From: Magnetococcales bacterium WMHbinv6
GTDB taxonomy: Bacteria > Pseudomonadota > Magnetococcia > Magnetococcales > Magnetaquicoccaceae
Direction: 5' to 3'
DNA: 64,000 bases
Assembly (NCBI GenBank): GCA_002753135.1
Contig: PDZV01000002.1
Coordinates: 143,718-207,717 of the forward strand
Shown here: piece after piece, positions 33,307 to 43,359 of the stretch
Position numbering within the stretch: position 1 is the first letter of the stretch
How the letters are laid out: each line of letters opens with the position of its first letter
Position numbers and translations under genes: made by a program
The notes under the pieces: generated by a model
What the model was told of the DNA's origin: nothing
The model's input: only the letters and a program-made list of their open reading frames with translations
The model's database searches: none

Positions 33307-36300
33307 ATGATCTGGCTGCGTCAAACCATTCAAGCCAAACTTCTGGTCAGCTTTCTTTCTATTGCCGTTATTTTGTTGGGCATGATGTTTTCCTACTACC
33401 AAGTTTTGATGGTGGCAAGAGACAAGGCGCAGTATAACATGTCGGAACGCTGGCAGGAGATGGAGTCGGCTGAAAACGCCTACGATGCCATGCTGCGCGC
33501 CCAATCGTGGCAAGAGTATATTCAATCCCCCAAATTTGTGGATTTTTTAGTGGAAGAGGCGATCTCTTTTGCCAAACGATTCAAGGAACAGAATCTGGCC
33601 TCTGGAGATTTGCCGCAGATAGAGCAGGCAACACAATTAATTAATGAAATTAGAAATTTTCAAGATTCCTTCCAGATCATCGTCCATTTTCTGGCAGAAA
33701 AGGGGTTGGACGAGGAGTCTGGCATGCAGGGTGACATGCGCCAAGCAGCGCATACCCTGGAAGAGTTGCTGGATCAACTGGAACAGACCTCCCACAAAAT
33801 ACCCGGTGCCTCGGTCCAGTATCTGACCATCCGTCGGCACGAAAAGGATTATCTGAGTCGCAAAGATGAAAAATATTTAAATCGCCTTCTCGACGTTCTG
33901 CATGCGCTGCGCGACCGCATCAATGTGGCACAGATTCCCCACCCGGAACAGAGTACCTTGCGAGAAGCGCTGGATACCTACCGACACAATTTCATACGGG
34001 TGGTACACCAGGACCAGTTGATCAGCGACCAAACCAACATGCTGGAAGGCAAAATGGGCTACGTCAAAAAACTGTGTGTCCAGTTGATCCAACACACCAA
34101 AGAGGAGATGACGGCCCAGTCGGCAGAGACCTGGGAAAGCCTGGCCCAACAGATCGAAAGTGGTCTATGGTTTTCTCTCAGCACCCTTCTTCTGGGTTTG
34201 TTGTTGATCGGCGTAATCATCAATCGCAACATGGTCCGCCCGTTGATGCGTCTGCAAAACGCAGCCATCCGTATCGGTCGTGGCGAGCAGACACCGCAGT
34301 GGTCCACGCTGCAAAGTGCCGACGAAATTGGCGATCTGGTCAATGCGTTTCGCAAAATGGTCGATGATCTGAAAGCCTCGCAAAACGAACTGGAAGAGGC
34401 ACGGCAAAAGGCGGAAGTGGCCAATCAGGCCAAAGGCTTTTTTGTGGCCAACATCAGCCATGAAATCCGCACCCCGATGAATGCCATTCTGAACATGGCC
34501 CACCTTTGTCTGCATACCCAACCGACAGCGCAACAACAGGATTATCTGGAAAAAATTCATGGGGCAGCTCAGGCCCTGCTGCATATCATCAACGATGTCC
34601 TCGATTTTTCCAAAATTGAAGCTGGTAAAATCACCCTGGAAAAAATCACCTTTCACCTGGACAACGTGATGAGTGATCTTTCCACCCTGGTGATGAGCAA
34701 GGCCACGAGCAAACAGATTGAGGTCATTTTTGCCACTGCCCGTGGTGTCCCCCGCTCTTTGGTCGGTGATCCGACGCGCCTGGGGCAGGTGTTGCTCAAT
34801 CTGGTCAGCAATGCCATCAAATTTACCGAACAGGGCGAGATCATCCTGACTGTAGAACGGGTGCAGGAGAGTGAAGCGGAAATCACTCTGTTGTTTACCA
34901 TCAAGGATACCGGTATCGGCATGACCCCGGAACAGCTGGAACGTCTGTTTCAGGCCTTCAGCCAGGCGGACAACAGCACCACACGCAAATATGGTGGCAC
35001 CGGTCTTGGTCTGGTGATCAGCAAACATCTGGTGGAGGTGATGGGTGGCACCCTGCGGGTGGAAAGCCGTCCGCAGGAAGGCAGCTCTTTCTCCTTTACC
35101 GCCCGCTTCGGCCTTACCGAAACCAACCGGCGTCGCACGCTGGAGTTGCCGGAAGATATTCGGCAAAAACGGGTCTTGGTCATCGACGACAACTGTTCCA
35201 GTCAAAAAATGTTGCGTACCGCTTTAGAATCGTTCTCGTTTCAGGTCAGTTCGGCCCAGTCCGGTCTGGATGGCCTGCAGATGCTGGAGGAGGCCATCCA
35301 CCAGAACAATCCGTTTGATCTGCTCCTGTTGGACTGGTTCATGCCCGGCCTGGATGGCTTGAATACCTTGCGCTGTCTGCATGCTTTTGGTCATGTGCGA
35401 ACCATTCCAGTCGTGTTGATGTTACCGATGACCGAGCAGGTGGCGGTTGAACAGGAGTTGGCAGAGATACAACCGGGTGCCTGCCTGCATAAACCGGTGC
35501 AAATTTCCACCCTGTTCGATACGGTCATGCAGTTGTTCGGCAAACAGGGGGCGTTGCCGATTCTCTCCCAGCGTGTGCTTACCCAAACCCGACCAAATCA
35601 GAGCATTGCCGGGGCACGGGTGCTGGCGGTGGAGGATAACGAAGTCAATCAACAGGTGATTCGGGCCCTGTTGCAGATGGCCGGGGTGGTTGTTGAAATG
35701 GCGGCAGACGGACATCAGGCGGTGGAAATGGCGACCAGCGGCCATTTTGAAATGGTGTTGATGGATCTGCAGTTGCCGATCCTGGATGGTTTGCAGGCGA
35801 CCCGTTTGATCCGCGCCCTGCCACATGGCAAAACCTTGCCCATCGTGGCGGTGACAGCCGATGTGATGGTGCAGGATTTGGCCCGCTGCTGGGAAGCGGG
35901 CATGGATGATCATATCGCCAAACCGATCGATCCCAACAAACTGTTTCTTACCCTCAACAAATGGATCAAAGGCAAAGAGCGGGAGCCGTCGGTCGGGTTG
36001 ACAGATTTACTGCGCCCCACGCTCAACCCGGAAAACCCGCTCAGCCAGTCTTTGCCTGCGGTCAGCGGTTTGCATCTGCCGACCGGATTGGCCCATACGG
36101 CAGGAGATATGACCCTTTATCGTGCCCTGCTGCAACGTTTTCTCAGCAACCATACCCACTCGGTTCAGGAAATTCAGAACGCTGTCGCCCAAGGCGATGT
36201 TGCCACGGCCAAACGGCTCGCCCATACCCTGAAAGGGGTGGCTGGCACCTTGGGAGCCACGCAACTGGAGTTGCTGACGGCGGAAATTGAATCCTGCCTG

Positions 36301-36684
36301 ACCCGTGATCTGCAGGAGGGTAAACCCTGTTTTTCTGCCGCCTGGAACGAAGCCTTTCAGAGAGTGGTCAGTGGCGCACAACAACTGCTGGCCGCCTTAC
36401 CACGCACCCCACCTGCCCCTCTGGCAGAGAACAAACCTTCTCTGGCCGTTGGTGAATTGCTGCAACTTCTGCAAGGGCTGCTGCCACATGTAGAAAAAAG
36501 GCGTCCAAAAAATTGTGAAGCCCTGTTGACCCAACTGCTCGGCATGCAGTTGCCAACGGATCTGGCCCCGGAAATCGGCAAACTGGCGCAAATGATTCAA
36601 ACCTATGAGATGAAAGGGGCGTTGCGGTTGCTGCACCAATTGATTCACCGCTTGACCCCGCGTCAGGAACCACCCCCTGAATAA
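33307..36684 (+). CDS. Hybrid histidine kinase with two receivers and HPt
   Basis: A 1125-residue membrane phosphorelay protein. Two membrane helices (about residues 13-35 and 280-300) bound a helical periplasmic sensor. A HAMP domain and coiled coil follow, then HisKA with His385 in NISHEIRTP and an ATPase with GDPTRLGQVLLNLVSNAIKF and GGTGLGL. The first receiver has VIDDN and LLDWFMP. The second receiver has VEDNEVNQQ and LMDLQLPILDG. The C-terminal HPt has its acceptor in RLAHTLKGVAGTLGA. All relay residues are present. It starts at ATG 33307 with GGGAGGAGAG upstream and follows the HD-GYP regulator closely, so an output on cyclic di-GMP is likely. The signal is unknown. Confidence 0.95.
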   Translation: MIWLRQTIQAKLLVSFLSIAVILLGMMFSYYQVLMVARDKAQYNMSERWQEMESAENAYDAMLRAQSWQEYIQSPKFVDFLVEEAISFAKRFKEQNLASGDLPQIEQATQLINEIRNFQDSFQIIVHFLAEKGLDEESGMQGDMRQAAHTLEELLDQLEQTSHKIPGASVQYLTIRRHEKDYLSRKDEKYLNRLLDVLHALRDRINVAQIPHPEQSTLREALDTYRHNFIRVVHQDQLISDQTNMLEGKMGYVKKLCVQLIQHTKEEMTAQSAETWESLAQQIESGLWFSLSTLLLGLLLIGVIINRNMVRPLMRLQNAAIRIGRGEQTPQWSTLQSADEIGDLVNAFRKMVDDLKASQNELEEARQKAEVANQAKGFFVANISHEIRTPMNAILNMAHLCLHTQPTAQQQDYLEKIHGAAQALLHIINDVLDFSKIEAGKITLEKITFHLDNVMSDLSTLVMSKATSKQIEVIFATARGVPRSLVGDPTRLGQVLLNLVSNAIKFTEQGEIILTVERVQESEAEITLLFTIKDTGIGMTPEQLERLFQAFSQADNSTTRKYGGTGLGLVISKHLVEVMGGTLRVESRPQEGSSFSFTARFGLTETNRRRTLELPEDIRQKRVLVIDDNCSSQKMLRTALESFSFQVSSAQSGLDGLQMLEEAIHQNNPFDLLLLDWFMPGLDGLNTLRCLHAFGHVRTIPVVLMLPMTEQVAVEQELAEIQPGACLHKPVQISTLFDTVMQLFGKQGALPILSQRVLTQTRPNQSIAGARVLAVEDNEVNQQVIRALLQMAGVVVEMAADGHQAVEMATSGHFEMVLMDLQLPILDGLQATRLIRALPHGKTLPIVAVTADVMVQDLARCWEAGMDDHIAKPIDPNKLFLTLNKWIKGKEREPSVGLTDLLRPTLNPENPLSQSLPAVSGLHLPTGLAHTAGDMTLYRALLQRFLSNHTHSVQEIQNAVAQGDVATAKRLAHTLKGVAGTLGATQLELLTAEIESCLTRDLQEGKPCFSAAWNEAFQRVVSGAQQLLAALPRTPPAPLAENKPSLAVGELLQLLQGLLPHVEKRRPKNCEALLTQLLGMQLPTDLAPEIGKLAQMIQTYEMKGALRLLHQLIHRLTPRQEPPPE

Positions 36685-36705
36685 TCCGTTTGCCGACAAC
36701 TGAAA

Positions 36706-37056
36706 TCAGCGCACCACCATCGGACCGATGCGTTTGCCAGCCAAAATATGGACATGGATGTGATACACCTCCTGTCCGCCATCGTGATGGGTGTTGATGA
36801 TGGTGCGATAACCGGCCTCGGCCACCCCCAACAGACGGGCCACGTGGGCCACCCGTTCCAACAAATGGCCCACCAATGGCCGATCAGCCTCTGTCAAGCC
36901 ATCCAGGGAGGCCAGATGGCGGCGGGGAATCACCAGCACATGCACCGGTGCCTGCGGGGCAATGTCGGCAAAGGCCACCACCTGCTCATCCTCATAGAGG
37001 AGCTTGGCCGGAATGGTTCCGGCAACAATTTTACAAAAAATACAGGCGTCAGACAT
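36706..37056 (-). CDS. HIT-family nucleotide-binding protein (HinT-like)
   Basis: A 116-residue histidine-triad hydrolase of the HinT group, which cleaves nucleoside phosphoramidates. It has CIFCKIVAGTIPAKLLYED at the start and the triad HIHVHIL near the end (about residues 99-105). The ATG at 37056 has GGGGAGGG a few nt upstream; the frame runs on to 37074. It is convergent with the hybrid kinase and 51 nt from the 3' end of the RNase P RNA gene, both on the minus strand. Confidence 0.95.
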   Translation of the reverse strand: MSDACIFCKIVAGTIPAKLLYEDEQVVAFADIAPQAPVHVLVIPRRHLASLDGLTEADRPLVGHLLERVAHVARLLGVAEAGYRTIINTHHDGGQEVYHIHVHILAGKRIGPMVVR

Positions 37057-37107
37057 CGATACCCTCCCCGTCAACGGCGACCTTCAGGGTTGATAAAAAA
37101 ATGGGCG

Positions 37108-37498
37108 ACCAGAGCCGGTCTGTAAGCCGGGTTCTGTCTCCCGGTGTGCGGCAACCACCGGGGAGGTGATCATTCATCTGCACGGCCTGTTGCCAGACCG
37201 TTCGTGCGACCGACCCGGGGACTGGACGGACCGTCTTGAACGCCCCCCTATTTGGTCTTGCTCCGGATGGGGTTTTCCCTGCCGCATGCGTTACCGCACG
37301 CGCGGTGTGCTTTTACCACGCCGTTTCGCCCTTACCAGCAATTCTTGACAGATGAGTGTCGCGGATCCGGCTGGCGGTTTGTTTTCTGTGGCACTCTCCC
37401 TGGGGTCGCCCCCGCCGGGTGTTACCCGGCATCCTGTCCTGTGGAGCCCGGACTTTCCTCGATTGCTGCCAACCGCGATCACCCGACCTGCTCTGGCT
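37108..37498 (-). ncRNA. rnpB: RNase P RNA, bacterial A type
   Basis: The catalytic RNA that matures tRNA 5' ends. On the minus strand the 5' part reads GAGGAAAGTCCGGGCTCC (conserved region I, plus positions 37440-37462), preceded by GGTCGGGTGATCGCGG. The 3' part has ACAGAACCCGGCTTA (37120-37136). The ends pair as GCCAGAGC with GCTCTGG to form P1, placing the RNA at about 37108-37498. The middle carries GCAAGACCAAATAGGGG and TAAGGGCGAAACGG, typical of type A. A T-run follows the 3' end at 37094-37100. The end points are good to a few nucleotides. Confidence 0.95.
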
Positions 37499-37523
37499 GC
37501 TGCAACAGCCCATGCCCGGCACT

Positions 37524-37553
37524 GTTATCGGACAAAAACAGACCGCCGGTCAA
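37524..37553 (-). promoter_or_regulatory. Putative rnpB promoter
   Basis: On the minus strand TTGACC (37548-37553) is followed after 18 nt by GATAAC (37524-37529), placing a start near 37517, about 20 nt before the folded RNA. The -10 matches consensus at 4 of 6 positions. Confidence 0.5.
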
Positions 37554-37694
37554 GTGTTACCGACAGCAGACCCGTGCGGTCGTTTGGTCCGTATGGCATG
37601 GATCCTGTATAACAGGGGGAAAAAATTGACACCGTTTGGCAATGCCCTGTACTGTGCAAGGCGATTGTTGAGCCGGCACTCCTCTGGATGACGA

Positions 37695-39182
37695 ATGACC
37701 ATGGCTTCATTTTTTGCATCAAAACGCCTGTTTATATTTTTTTTGCTTGGCCTGCCGCTGCTGTTGGGTGGCTGTCCACTCTCCCTGCCCCGCTGGCAAG
37801 CCGAGCTGTGGGCACCGACCGCAGCGCACTGGCAGGCCCGTCTGCCGCATGACGGTTCCCCGGCCAATCTGGCCGACTGGTGGAAACAATTTGACGATTC
37901 CACCCTCTCCCTGTTGCTCGACACCGCCCACGCTTCGCACCCCAACCTGCAGCGGGCGCTGGCCGCCATCCACGAGGCGCGGGCGGCGCTGCTCGGGCGG
38001 CAGTCGGACCGTTTGCCCCGACTCGATGGCTCCATCACCTCGCAGCGGATCGGTGATCGCAGCGACACCCGACCGGGTCAGGTCAACAGCGCCTACCCGG
38101 AGGCACTCAATACCAACAGTGGTCTGGATGCCAAATGGGAGCTGGATCTGTTTGGTGGTTTGCGTCAGGCAGAGGAGGCGGCAGCGGCCCGTCTGAACAG
38201 TCGGCAACAGGCCTGGCACGACGCCCGCATCTCCCTCTCTGCAGAGGTGGCTGGCAAATATGTCAATTATCGCGCCTGCCGACAACTATGGCAATTGACC
38301 CGGCAAGAGGCCGACTCCCGGCAGGAGAGCGTCCGTTCAATCACCATCGCCGTTACCGCCGGTTTGCAGGCAGCTGTGGAGTTGCATCAGGCACAAGCCC
38401 GTCTGCATGACGCCCTGGCTGCCGCCACCGCCCAGCAGACGCAGTGCGAATTGACCGTCAAATCTCTGGTGACCTTGAGCGGTCTGCAGGAGCCGACGCT
38501 GCGTGCCCTGCTCGACCAGGAAACCGCCACACTGCCGCAACCGGCGGCTTTTGCGGTACAAACCGTGCCGATCGACCTGCTCAATCAACGGCCTGATCTG
38601 GCGGCACTGGAGCAGGAGGTGCTGGCGACAATTGCCGATCTCGGCCAGGCCGACGCCAACCGTTTGCCCCGTTTGACTCTCTCCGGGACCATCGCCATCA
38701 ATGCCCTGCAGACGGCGCAAACGGTGGTTGCCACCCAACCCTGGACGTTGGGACCGATGTTGGCGCTGCCGCTGCTGGATGGCGGCGGACGAGAAGCGCG
38801 GGTTGCCGAGGCGCAGGCTCGTTATGAACAGGCGGTGGCCCGCTATCAGGGAGCGGTGCGCAGTGCCGTGGAAGAGGTGGAAAGCGCCCTGGTCAACCTG
38901 GAGAGCGCCCGCTTGCGCCTGACCGATGCGGAGGCGATTCGCCAACATCAGCAGAGCCTGCTGCACTCTGACGAAACCTTGTTCCAGCAAGGCGGCATGA
39001 GCCAACTGGCCCTGGAAGAGGTGCGCCGGGGGCTGCTGGCAGCGCAAAAGGGGGAAACGTTGCTGCAACGGGAGCGCATTCAAGCCTGGATTACCCTGTA
39101 CAAAGCCCTGGGGGGTGGTTGGCAGCCGCAAACGGCAGTCAGCCCATCCCCCTCCTCCTTTCGCCCGCGAGATGAGTCGTGA
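37695..39182 (+). CDS. Outer-membrane efflux lipoprotein (NodT/OprM type)
   Basis: TolC-like outer-membrane channel of a tripartite pump. It has 495 residues. The signal peptide ends in a lipobox, LLLGGC with Cys at about residue 27, so it is acylated. Two internal repeats of the outer-membrane efflux domain are visible (WWKQFDDSTLSLLLDTA then QANLQRALAAIHEARAAL-like HPNLQRALAAI; later EVLATIADLGQADANRLPRLTLSG). Coiled hairpins show as SAVEEVESALVNLESARLRL. The stop overlaps the ATG of the next gene (ATGA), first of three genes so linked. The substrate cannot be told from sequence. Confidence 0.93.
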   Translation: MTMASFFASKRLFIFFLLGLPLLLGGCPLSLPRWQAELWAPTAAHWQARLPHDGSPANLADWWKQFDDSTLSLLLDTAHASHPNLQRALAAIHEARAALLGRQSDRLPRLDGSITSQRIGDRSDTRPGQVNSAYPEALNTNSGLDAKWELDLFGGLRQAEEAAAARLNSRQQAWHDARISLSAEVAGKYVNYRACRQLWQLTRQEADSRQESVRSITIAVTAGLQAAVELHQAQARLHDALAAATAQQTQCELTVKSLVTLSGLQEPTLRALLDQETATLPQPAAFAVQTVPIDLLNQRPDLAALEQEVLATIADLGQADANRLPRLTLSGTIAINALQTAQTVVATQPWTLGPMLALPLLDGGGREARVAEAQARYEQAVARYQGAVRSAVEEVESALVNLESARLRLTDAEAIRQHQQSLLHSDETLFQQGGMSQLALEEVRRGLLAAQKGETLLQRERIQAWITLYKALGGGWQPQTAVSPSPSSFRPRDES

Positions 39183-40282
39183 TGATATTTTCCCGTATCT
39201 ACCGTATCCGGCTGTGGTCTGCTGCCCTGCTGCTGTTGACCGGCAGCCCGCTGCTGGCCGCCCCTTCAGCCGTGCTGAGTGTGCAGACCGCCACCCCGCA
39301 AACGCTCTCCTGGCAGGTGAGCGAAGCCAGCAACGGGGCCATCGCCGCCTGGCAGGAGGCGATTGTTGCCGCAGAAATCGGCGGGCTGGCCATTGTTGAT
39401 CTGGCGGTGGATGTGGGCACGACGGTGCGGCGTGGCCAACGCCTGCTGTTGTTGTCGCAGGAGAGCATCAAAGCAGCACGCAGCCAGCAGCAGGCCAACG
39501 TCGCCAAAGCCAAGGCCGGTTACGAAGAGGCCCTGGCCAACGCCAAACGGGCGCAGGCGGTCTCCGGCAGCGGTGCTTTGTCGGAACAACAGATCACCCA
39601 ATATCTGCTCGCCGAAAAGAGCGGCAAAGCCGCCCTGCTGGCGGCAGAAGCGGCCCTGCAGGCCGAAGAGGTCCGCCTGAAACAGACCGAAATCACCGCC
39701 GCCGACGATGGCATCATCTCTGCACGCAGCGCCACCTTGGGCAGCGTGGTGCAACCGGGTGGCGAATTGTTGCGCCTGCTGCGGCAAAATCGTCTGGAGT
39801 GGCGGGCCGAATTGACTGCCGAACAGCTGCTGACCGTACAGGCGGGACAATCGGCCCGCCTCTCCCTCGCCGACGGGCGCACGCTGGAAGGAACGGTACG
39901 GGTCATCGCCCCCACCCTGGACAGCAGCAGCCGCAAAGCCATCGCCTATATCGATCTGCCCAAAGAGAGCCCGGCCCGGGCCGGTATGTTTGCCCAGGGG
40001 GAGATTATCATCGGGCAAAAACCGGCCTTGACCGTACCACAAAGTGCGATCGTGCTGCGCGACGGCAACCGCTATCTGTTCACCGTGCCGGGCAACGAAA
40101 ACAGCGGCCTGCACAGTGTCGATCAACTGAAAATCACTACCGGTCGCCACCTCGGTGATCGGGTGGAGGTGTTGAGCGGTCTGGCGGAGTCGGCCCGCCT
40201 CGTGGTCAGCGGAGGCGCTTTTCTCAAACAGGGTGATCGGGTGCAGTTGACCAACGACCAGGCACAAGGCAGCAAACCATGA
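39179..40282 (+). CDS. RND efflux periplasmic adaptor (HlyD/MFP family)
   Basis: A 367-residue membrane-fusion protein that joins the inner pump to the outer channel. It has a signal peptide (LWSAALLLLTGSPLLAA). The lipoyl-like half motifs are EIGGLAIVDLAVDVGTTVRRGQ and DDGIISARSATLGSVVQPGGEL (each cited in part), with a coiled hairpin between them (QQQANVAKAKAGYEEALANAK). The beta-barrel domain has VIAPTLDSSSRKAIAYIDLP. It starts on the ATG overlapping the previous stop and ends on the ATGA shared with the pump gene, so the three are a translationally coupled operon. Confidence 0.95.
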   Translation: MMIFSRIYRIRLWSAALLLLTGSPLLAAPSAVLSVQTATPQTLSWQVSEASNGAIAAWQEAIVAAEIGGLAIVDLAVDVGTTVRRGQRLLLLSQESIKAARSQQQANVAKAKAGYEEALANAKRAQAVSGSGALSEQQITQYLLAEKSGKAALLAAEAALQAEEVRLKQTEITAADDGIISARSATLGSVVQPGGELLRLLRQNRLEWRAELTAEQLLTVQAGQSARLSLADGRTLEGTVRVIAPTLDSSSRKAIAYIDLPKESPARAGMFAQGEIIIGQKPALTVPQSAIVLRDGNRYLFTVPGNENSGLHSVDQLKITTGRHLGDRVEVLSGLAESARLVVSGGAFLKQGDRVQLTNDQAQGSKP

Positions 40283-43200
40283 ATGTTTCTGCCTGGTCGA
40301 TCCGCAACCCTGTCCCGGCCATTCTGCTCTTTGCCCTGCTGACCCTGCTGGGTCTGGGCTCCTTTCGCGCCTTGGGTATCCAAAATTTTCCCGATATTGA
40401 AGTGCCGGTCATCACCGTCCTGGCCACCATGGAAGGGGCGGCACCGACGCAGATGGAGACGGAAATTGTGCGCAAAATGGAAGATTCCATCGCCACCCTG
40501 GGTGGGGTGGAGCATGTGCGCTCCAACATCGGTGACGGTTCGGCCACCATTGCCGTGGAGTTTGTCATCGACAAGGATCCTGAGGTGGCCCTCAACGAAG
40601 TGCGCAACGCCATCGATACCGTGCGCACCGATCTGCCGCAAGAGATGAACAATCCGGTCATCGCCAAGGTAACCACCAGTGGCAAAGGGCTGGTCACCTT
40701 TGTGGTGCATGCCCCGTCAATGGATATGGTCGATCTCTCCTGGTTTGTCGATAACGATCTGGCCAAAGCCATTCTCTCGGTACCCGGCGTCGGCAGATTT
40801 GCCCGTATCGGCGGCGTTGATCGGGAGGTGCAGATCGATTTGAACCCGCTGCGCATGGCCGCTCTGGGGATCAGCGCCGCCGAGGTGTCGGCCCAGCTCA
40901 AACGGGTGCAACAGGATTTTTCCGGTGGCCGGGGTGATCTGGGCAACGGGGTGCAGACAATTCGCACCTTGGGTGCCCTCCCCACCGTCGCACCGTTGAC
41001 CCAGCTGGAAATTCCCCTCAATGATGGCCGCCGCATCAAACTGGCAGAGATTGCCAGCATCACCGATGGCGTCGCCGAACCGGCCACCATCGCCTTGCTC
41101 GATGGCAAACAGACCGTGGCCTTTGAAATTACCCGCAGCAAAGGCTCCAGCGAAGTGACCGTGGCCAACGCCGTGCGCAAGGCGGTGGCCGCCTTTCAGG
41201 CGACCCATCCGCAGGTGCGCATTGAAGAGGCCTATAATATTGTCGCCCGGGTGCAGGATAACTATGAAGGCTCCATGGAGTTGCTCTATGAAGGTGCCTT
41301 TCTGGCCATTCTGGTGGTGTGGTGGTTTTTGCGCGAGTGGCGGGCGACCTTTGTTTCGGCCACCGCCCTGCCTTTGTCGATCATTCCCACCTTTTTGGTG
41401 ATGCGCCTCTCCGGCTTCAGCCTGGATACCCTGACCTTGCTGGCCTTGGCTCTGGTGGTCGGCGTGCTGGTCGATGATGCCATCGTCGAAATTGAAAATA
41501 TTGTCCGCCATCTGGGCATGGGCAAATCTCCCTATCAGGCGGCCATGGAGGCGGCTGACGAAATCGGTCTGGCAGTGATCGCCACCACCTTGACCCTGGT
41601 GGCTGTCTTTTTGCCGACCGCCTTCATGGGAGGGATTCCGGGAAAATTTTTCCGCTCGTTTGGCGTCACCGCTGCCGCCGCCGTGCTGGTGTCGTTGCTG
41701 GTGGCCCGCCTGTTGACGCCGATGATGGCCGCCTATCTGCTGAAACCTTTGCCCGAGCATATTCCGGATACACCGCTTTTGCGCCGTTATCTGGGCTGGG
41801 TGCGCTGGTGCATGAGCCACCGCCGCACCACCATTCTGTTGGCCGTCGCCTTTTTTGTCGGCTCCCTGACCCTGGTGCCACTGTTACCGAAAGGATTTGT
41901 TCCGGTGGCCGATCGGGCGCAAACCATGGTCAACCTGGAGTTGGCCCCTGGCAGTTCCCTGGCCGATAGCGAACAGGTTGCCCTGCAAGCCTCCCGCTTG
42001 CTGCAGGCGATGCCCGATGTGGTACGGGTGTTTGCTGCGGTGGGCGTGGCCGCCAGCGCTGATCAAGGCCCCCTGGGTGGTGGCTACAACAGCGACGTGC
42101 GCAAAGCCGCGCTGACCATCAATCTGACCCATCGCCATCAGCGGTCGCGCAATCAAGTGGCCATCGAAGCCGACATTCGCCAGGTGTTGCGCACCCTGCC
42201 CGGGGTGCGCGTCTCCATCGCCTCCAGCGAACCGGGGGCCAAAATGCGCGTCTCTTTGGCCAGCGATGATCCCGACGCCCTGGATGAGGCGATGCGCAAT
42301 CTGGAGACCGATCTGCGCACCCTGAAAGGGGTGGGCAACATCACCTCGGCGGCGACGCTGCAACGCCCGGAGGTGCATGTGCTGCCTGATTTTGCCCGTG
42401 CCGCCGATCTGGGCATCAGCAGTGATACTCTCTCCCGTACCGTGCGGGTGGCCGGGGCCGGTGATTACAAGGTGTTGCTGGCCAAACTCAATCTGCCGCA
42501 ACGGCAAGTGGCCATTCGTGTCCGCTTGGACAAGCCCTGGCGGCAGGATTTGAGCGCCATCCGTCAACTGCCGGTGGCGGCGAAAAAAGGGACGGTGCCG
42601 CTGTCGGCAGTGGCCGAGGTGAAAATGGCCAGCGGTCCGGCCCAGATTACCCGCCTGGACCGCATGCGCAACGCGGCGGTTGATGTGGAGCTGGGCAACC
42701 GGGTTATCGGTCAGGTGATGGCCGAAGCGGACGCCCTACCCGCCCTGCGCAATCTGCCGCCCGCCGTCAAACATCCCATGGAAGGGGATGCGCAACGGAT
42801 GACCGAACTGTTCAGCAGTTTCGGCGTGGCCATGGCCATCGGGGTTTTGTGTATCTACATGATTCTGGTGCTGCTGTTTCACGATTTCATGCAGCCGATC
42901 ACCATTCTGGCCGCCCTGCCCTTTTCGCTGGGCGGGGCTTTTGTCTCGCTGTTGTTGACCGGCAACGCCTTTTCCATGCCGGCGGTGATCGGCATTTTGA
43001 TGTTGATGGGTATCGTAACCAAAAACTCAATTTTATTGGTAGATTATGCGGTGATGATCCGCCGGGAAGAGGGTTTATCCCGTCTGGAGGCAATGATCCA
43101 TGCCTGCCAAAAACGGGCCCGACCGATCGTGATGACCAGCATCGCCATGGGCGCTGGCATGTTGCCCGTCGCCCTCGGCCTGGGTGCCGAACCCAGCTTT

Positions 43201-43359
43201 CGCGCCCCGATGGCCGTGGTGGTAATCGGCGGACTGATCACCTCCACCGTGCTGTCGCTGCTGTTTATTCCGGTGGTCTACACCTACATCGACGACCTGC
43301 TGCAACTGTTGCGCCGCCTGGCTGCCTGGCTGCAACGGCATAATCATCGTATGGGCTAA
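40279..43359 (+). CDS. RND-family inner-membrane efflux transporter (HAE type)
   Basis: Proton-driven inner-membrane pump of 1026 residues, full length for the AcrB/MdtB group. The first helix (IRNPVPAILLFALLTLLGLGS) is followed by the porter domain (DIEVPVITVLATMEGAAPTQ). The central membrane block has ALALVVGVLVDDAIVEIENI with the two proton-relay Asp residues in VDDAIVEIEN. A second porter domain follows, and then the C-terminal helices (FSMPAVIGILMLMGIVTKNSILLVDYA). Coupled by ATGA to the adaptor gene. The composition matches the host. Nothing follows in the operon. Confidence 0.96.
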   Translation: MNVSAWSIRNPVPAILLFALLTLLGLGSFRALGIQNFPDIEVPVITVLATMEGAAPTQMETEIVRKMEDSIATLGGVEHVRSNIGDGSATIAVEFVIDKDPEVALNEVRNAIDTVRTDLPQEMNNPVIAKVTTSGKGLVTFVVHAPSMDMVDLSWFVDNDLAKAILSVPGVGRFARIGGVDREVQIDLNPLRMAALGISAAEVSAQLKRVQQDFSGGRGDLGNGVQTIRTLGALPTVAPLTQLEIPLNDGRRIKLAEIASITDGVAEPATIALLDGKQTVAFEITRSKGSSEVTVANAVRKAVAAFQATHPQVRIEEAYNIVARVQDNYEGSMELLYEGAFLAILVVWWFLREWRATFVSATALPLSIIPTFLVMRLSGFSLDTLTLLALALVVGVLVDDAIVEIENIVRHLGMGKSPYQAAMEAADEIGLAVIATTLTLVAVFLPTAFMGGIPGKFFRSFGVTAAAAVLVSLLVARLLTPMMAAYLLKPLPEHIPDTPLLRRYLGWVRWCMSHRRTTILLAVAFFVGSLTLVPLLPKGFVPVADRAQTMVNLELAPGSSLADSEQVALQASRLLQAMPDVVRVFAAVGVAASADQGPLGGGYNSDVRKAALTINLTHRHQRSRNQVAIEADIRQVLRTLPGVRVSIASSEPGAKMRVSLASDDPDALDEAMRNLETDLRTLKGVGNITSAATLQRPEVHVLPDFARAADLGISSDTLSRTVRVAGAGDYKVLLAKLNLPQRQVAIRVRLDKPWRQDLSAIRQLPVAAKKGTVPLSAVAEVKMASGPAQITRLDRMRNAAVDVELGNRVIGQVMAEADALPALRNLPPAVKHPMEGDAQRMTELFSSFGVAMAIGVLCIYMILVLLFHDFMQPITILAALPFSLGGAFVSLLLTGNAFSMPAVIGILMLMGIVTKNSILLVDYAVMIRREEGLSRLEAMIHACQKRARPIVMTSIAMGAGMLPVALGLGAEPSFRAPMAVVVIGGLITSTVLSLLFIPVVYTYIDDLLQLLRRLAAWLQRHNHRMG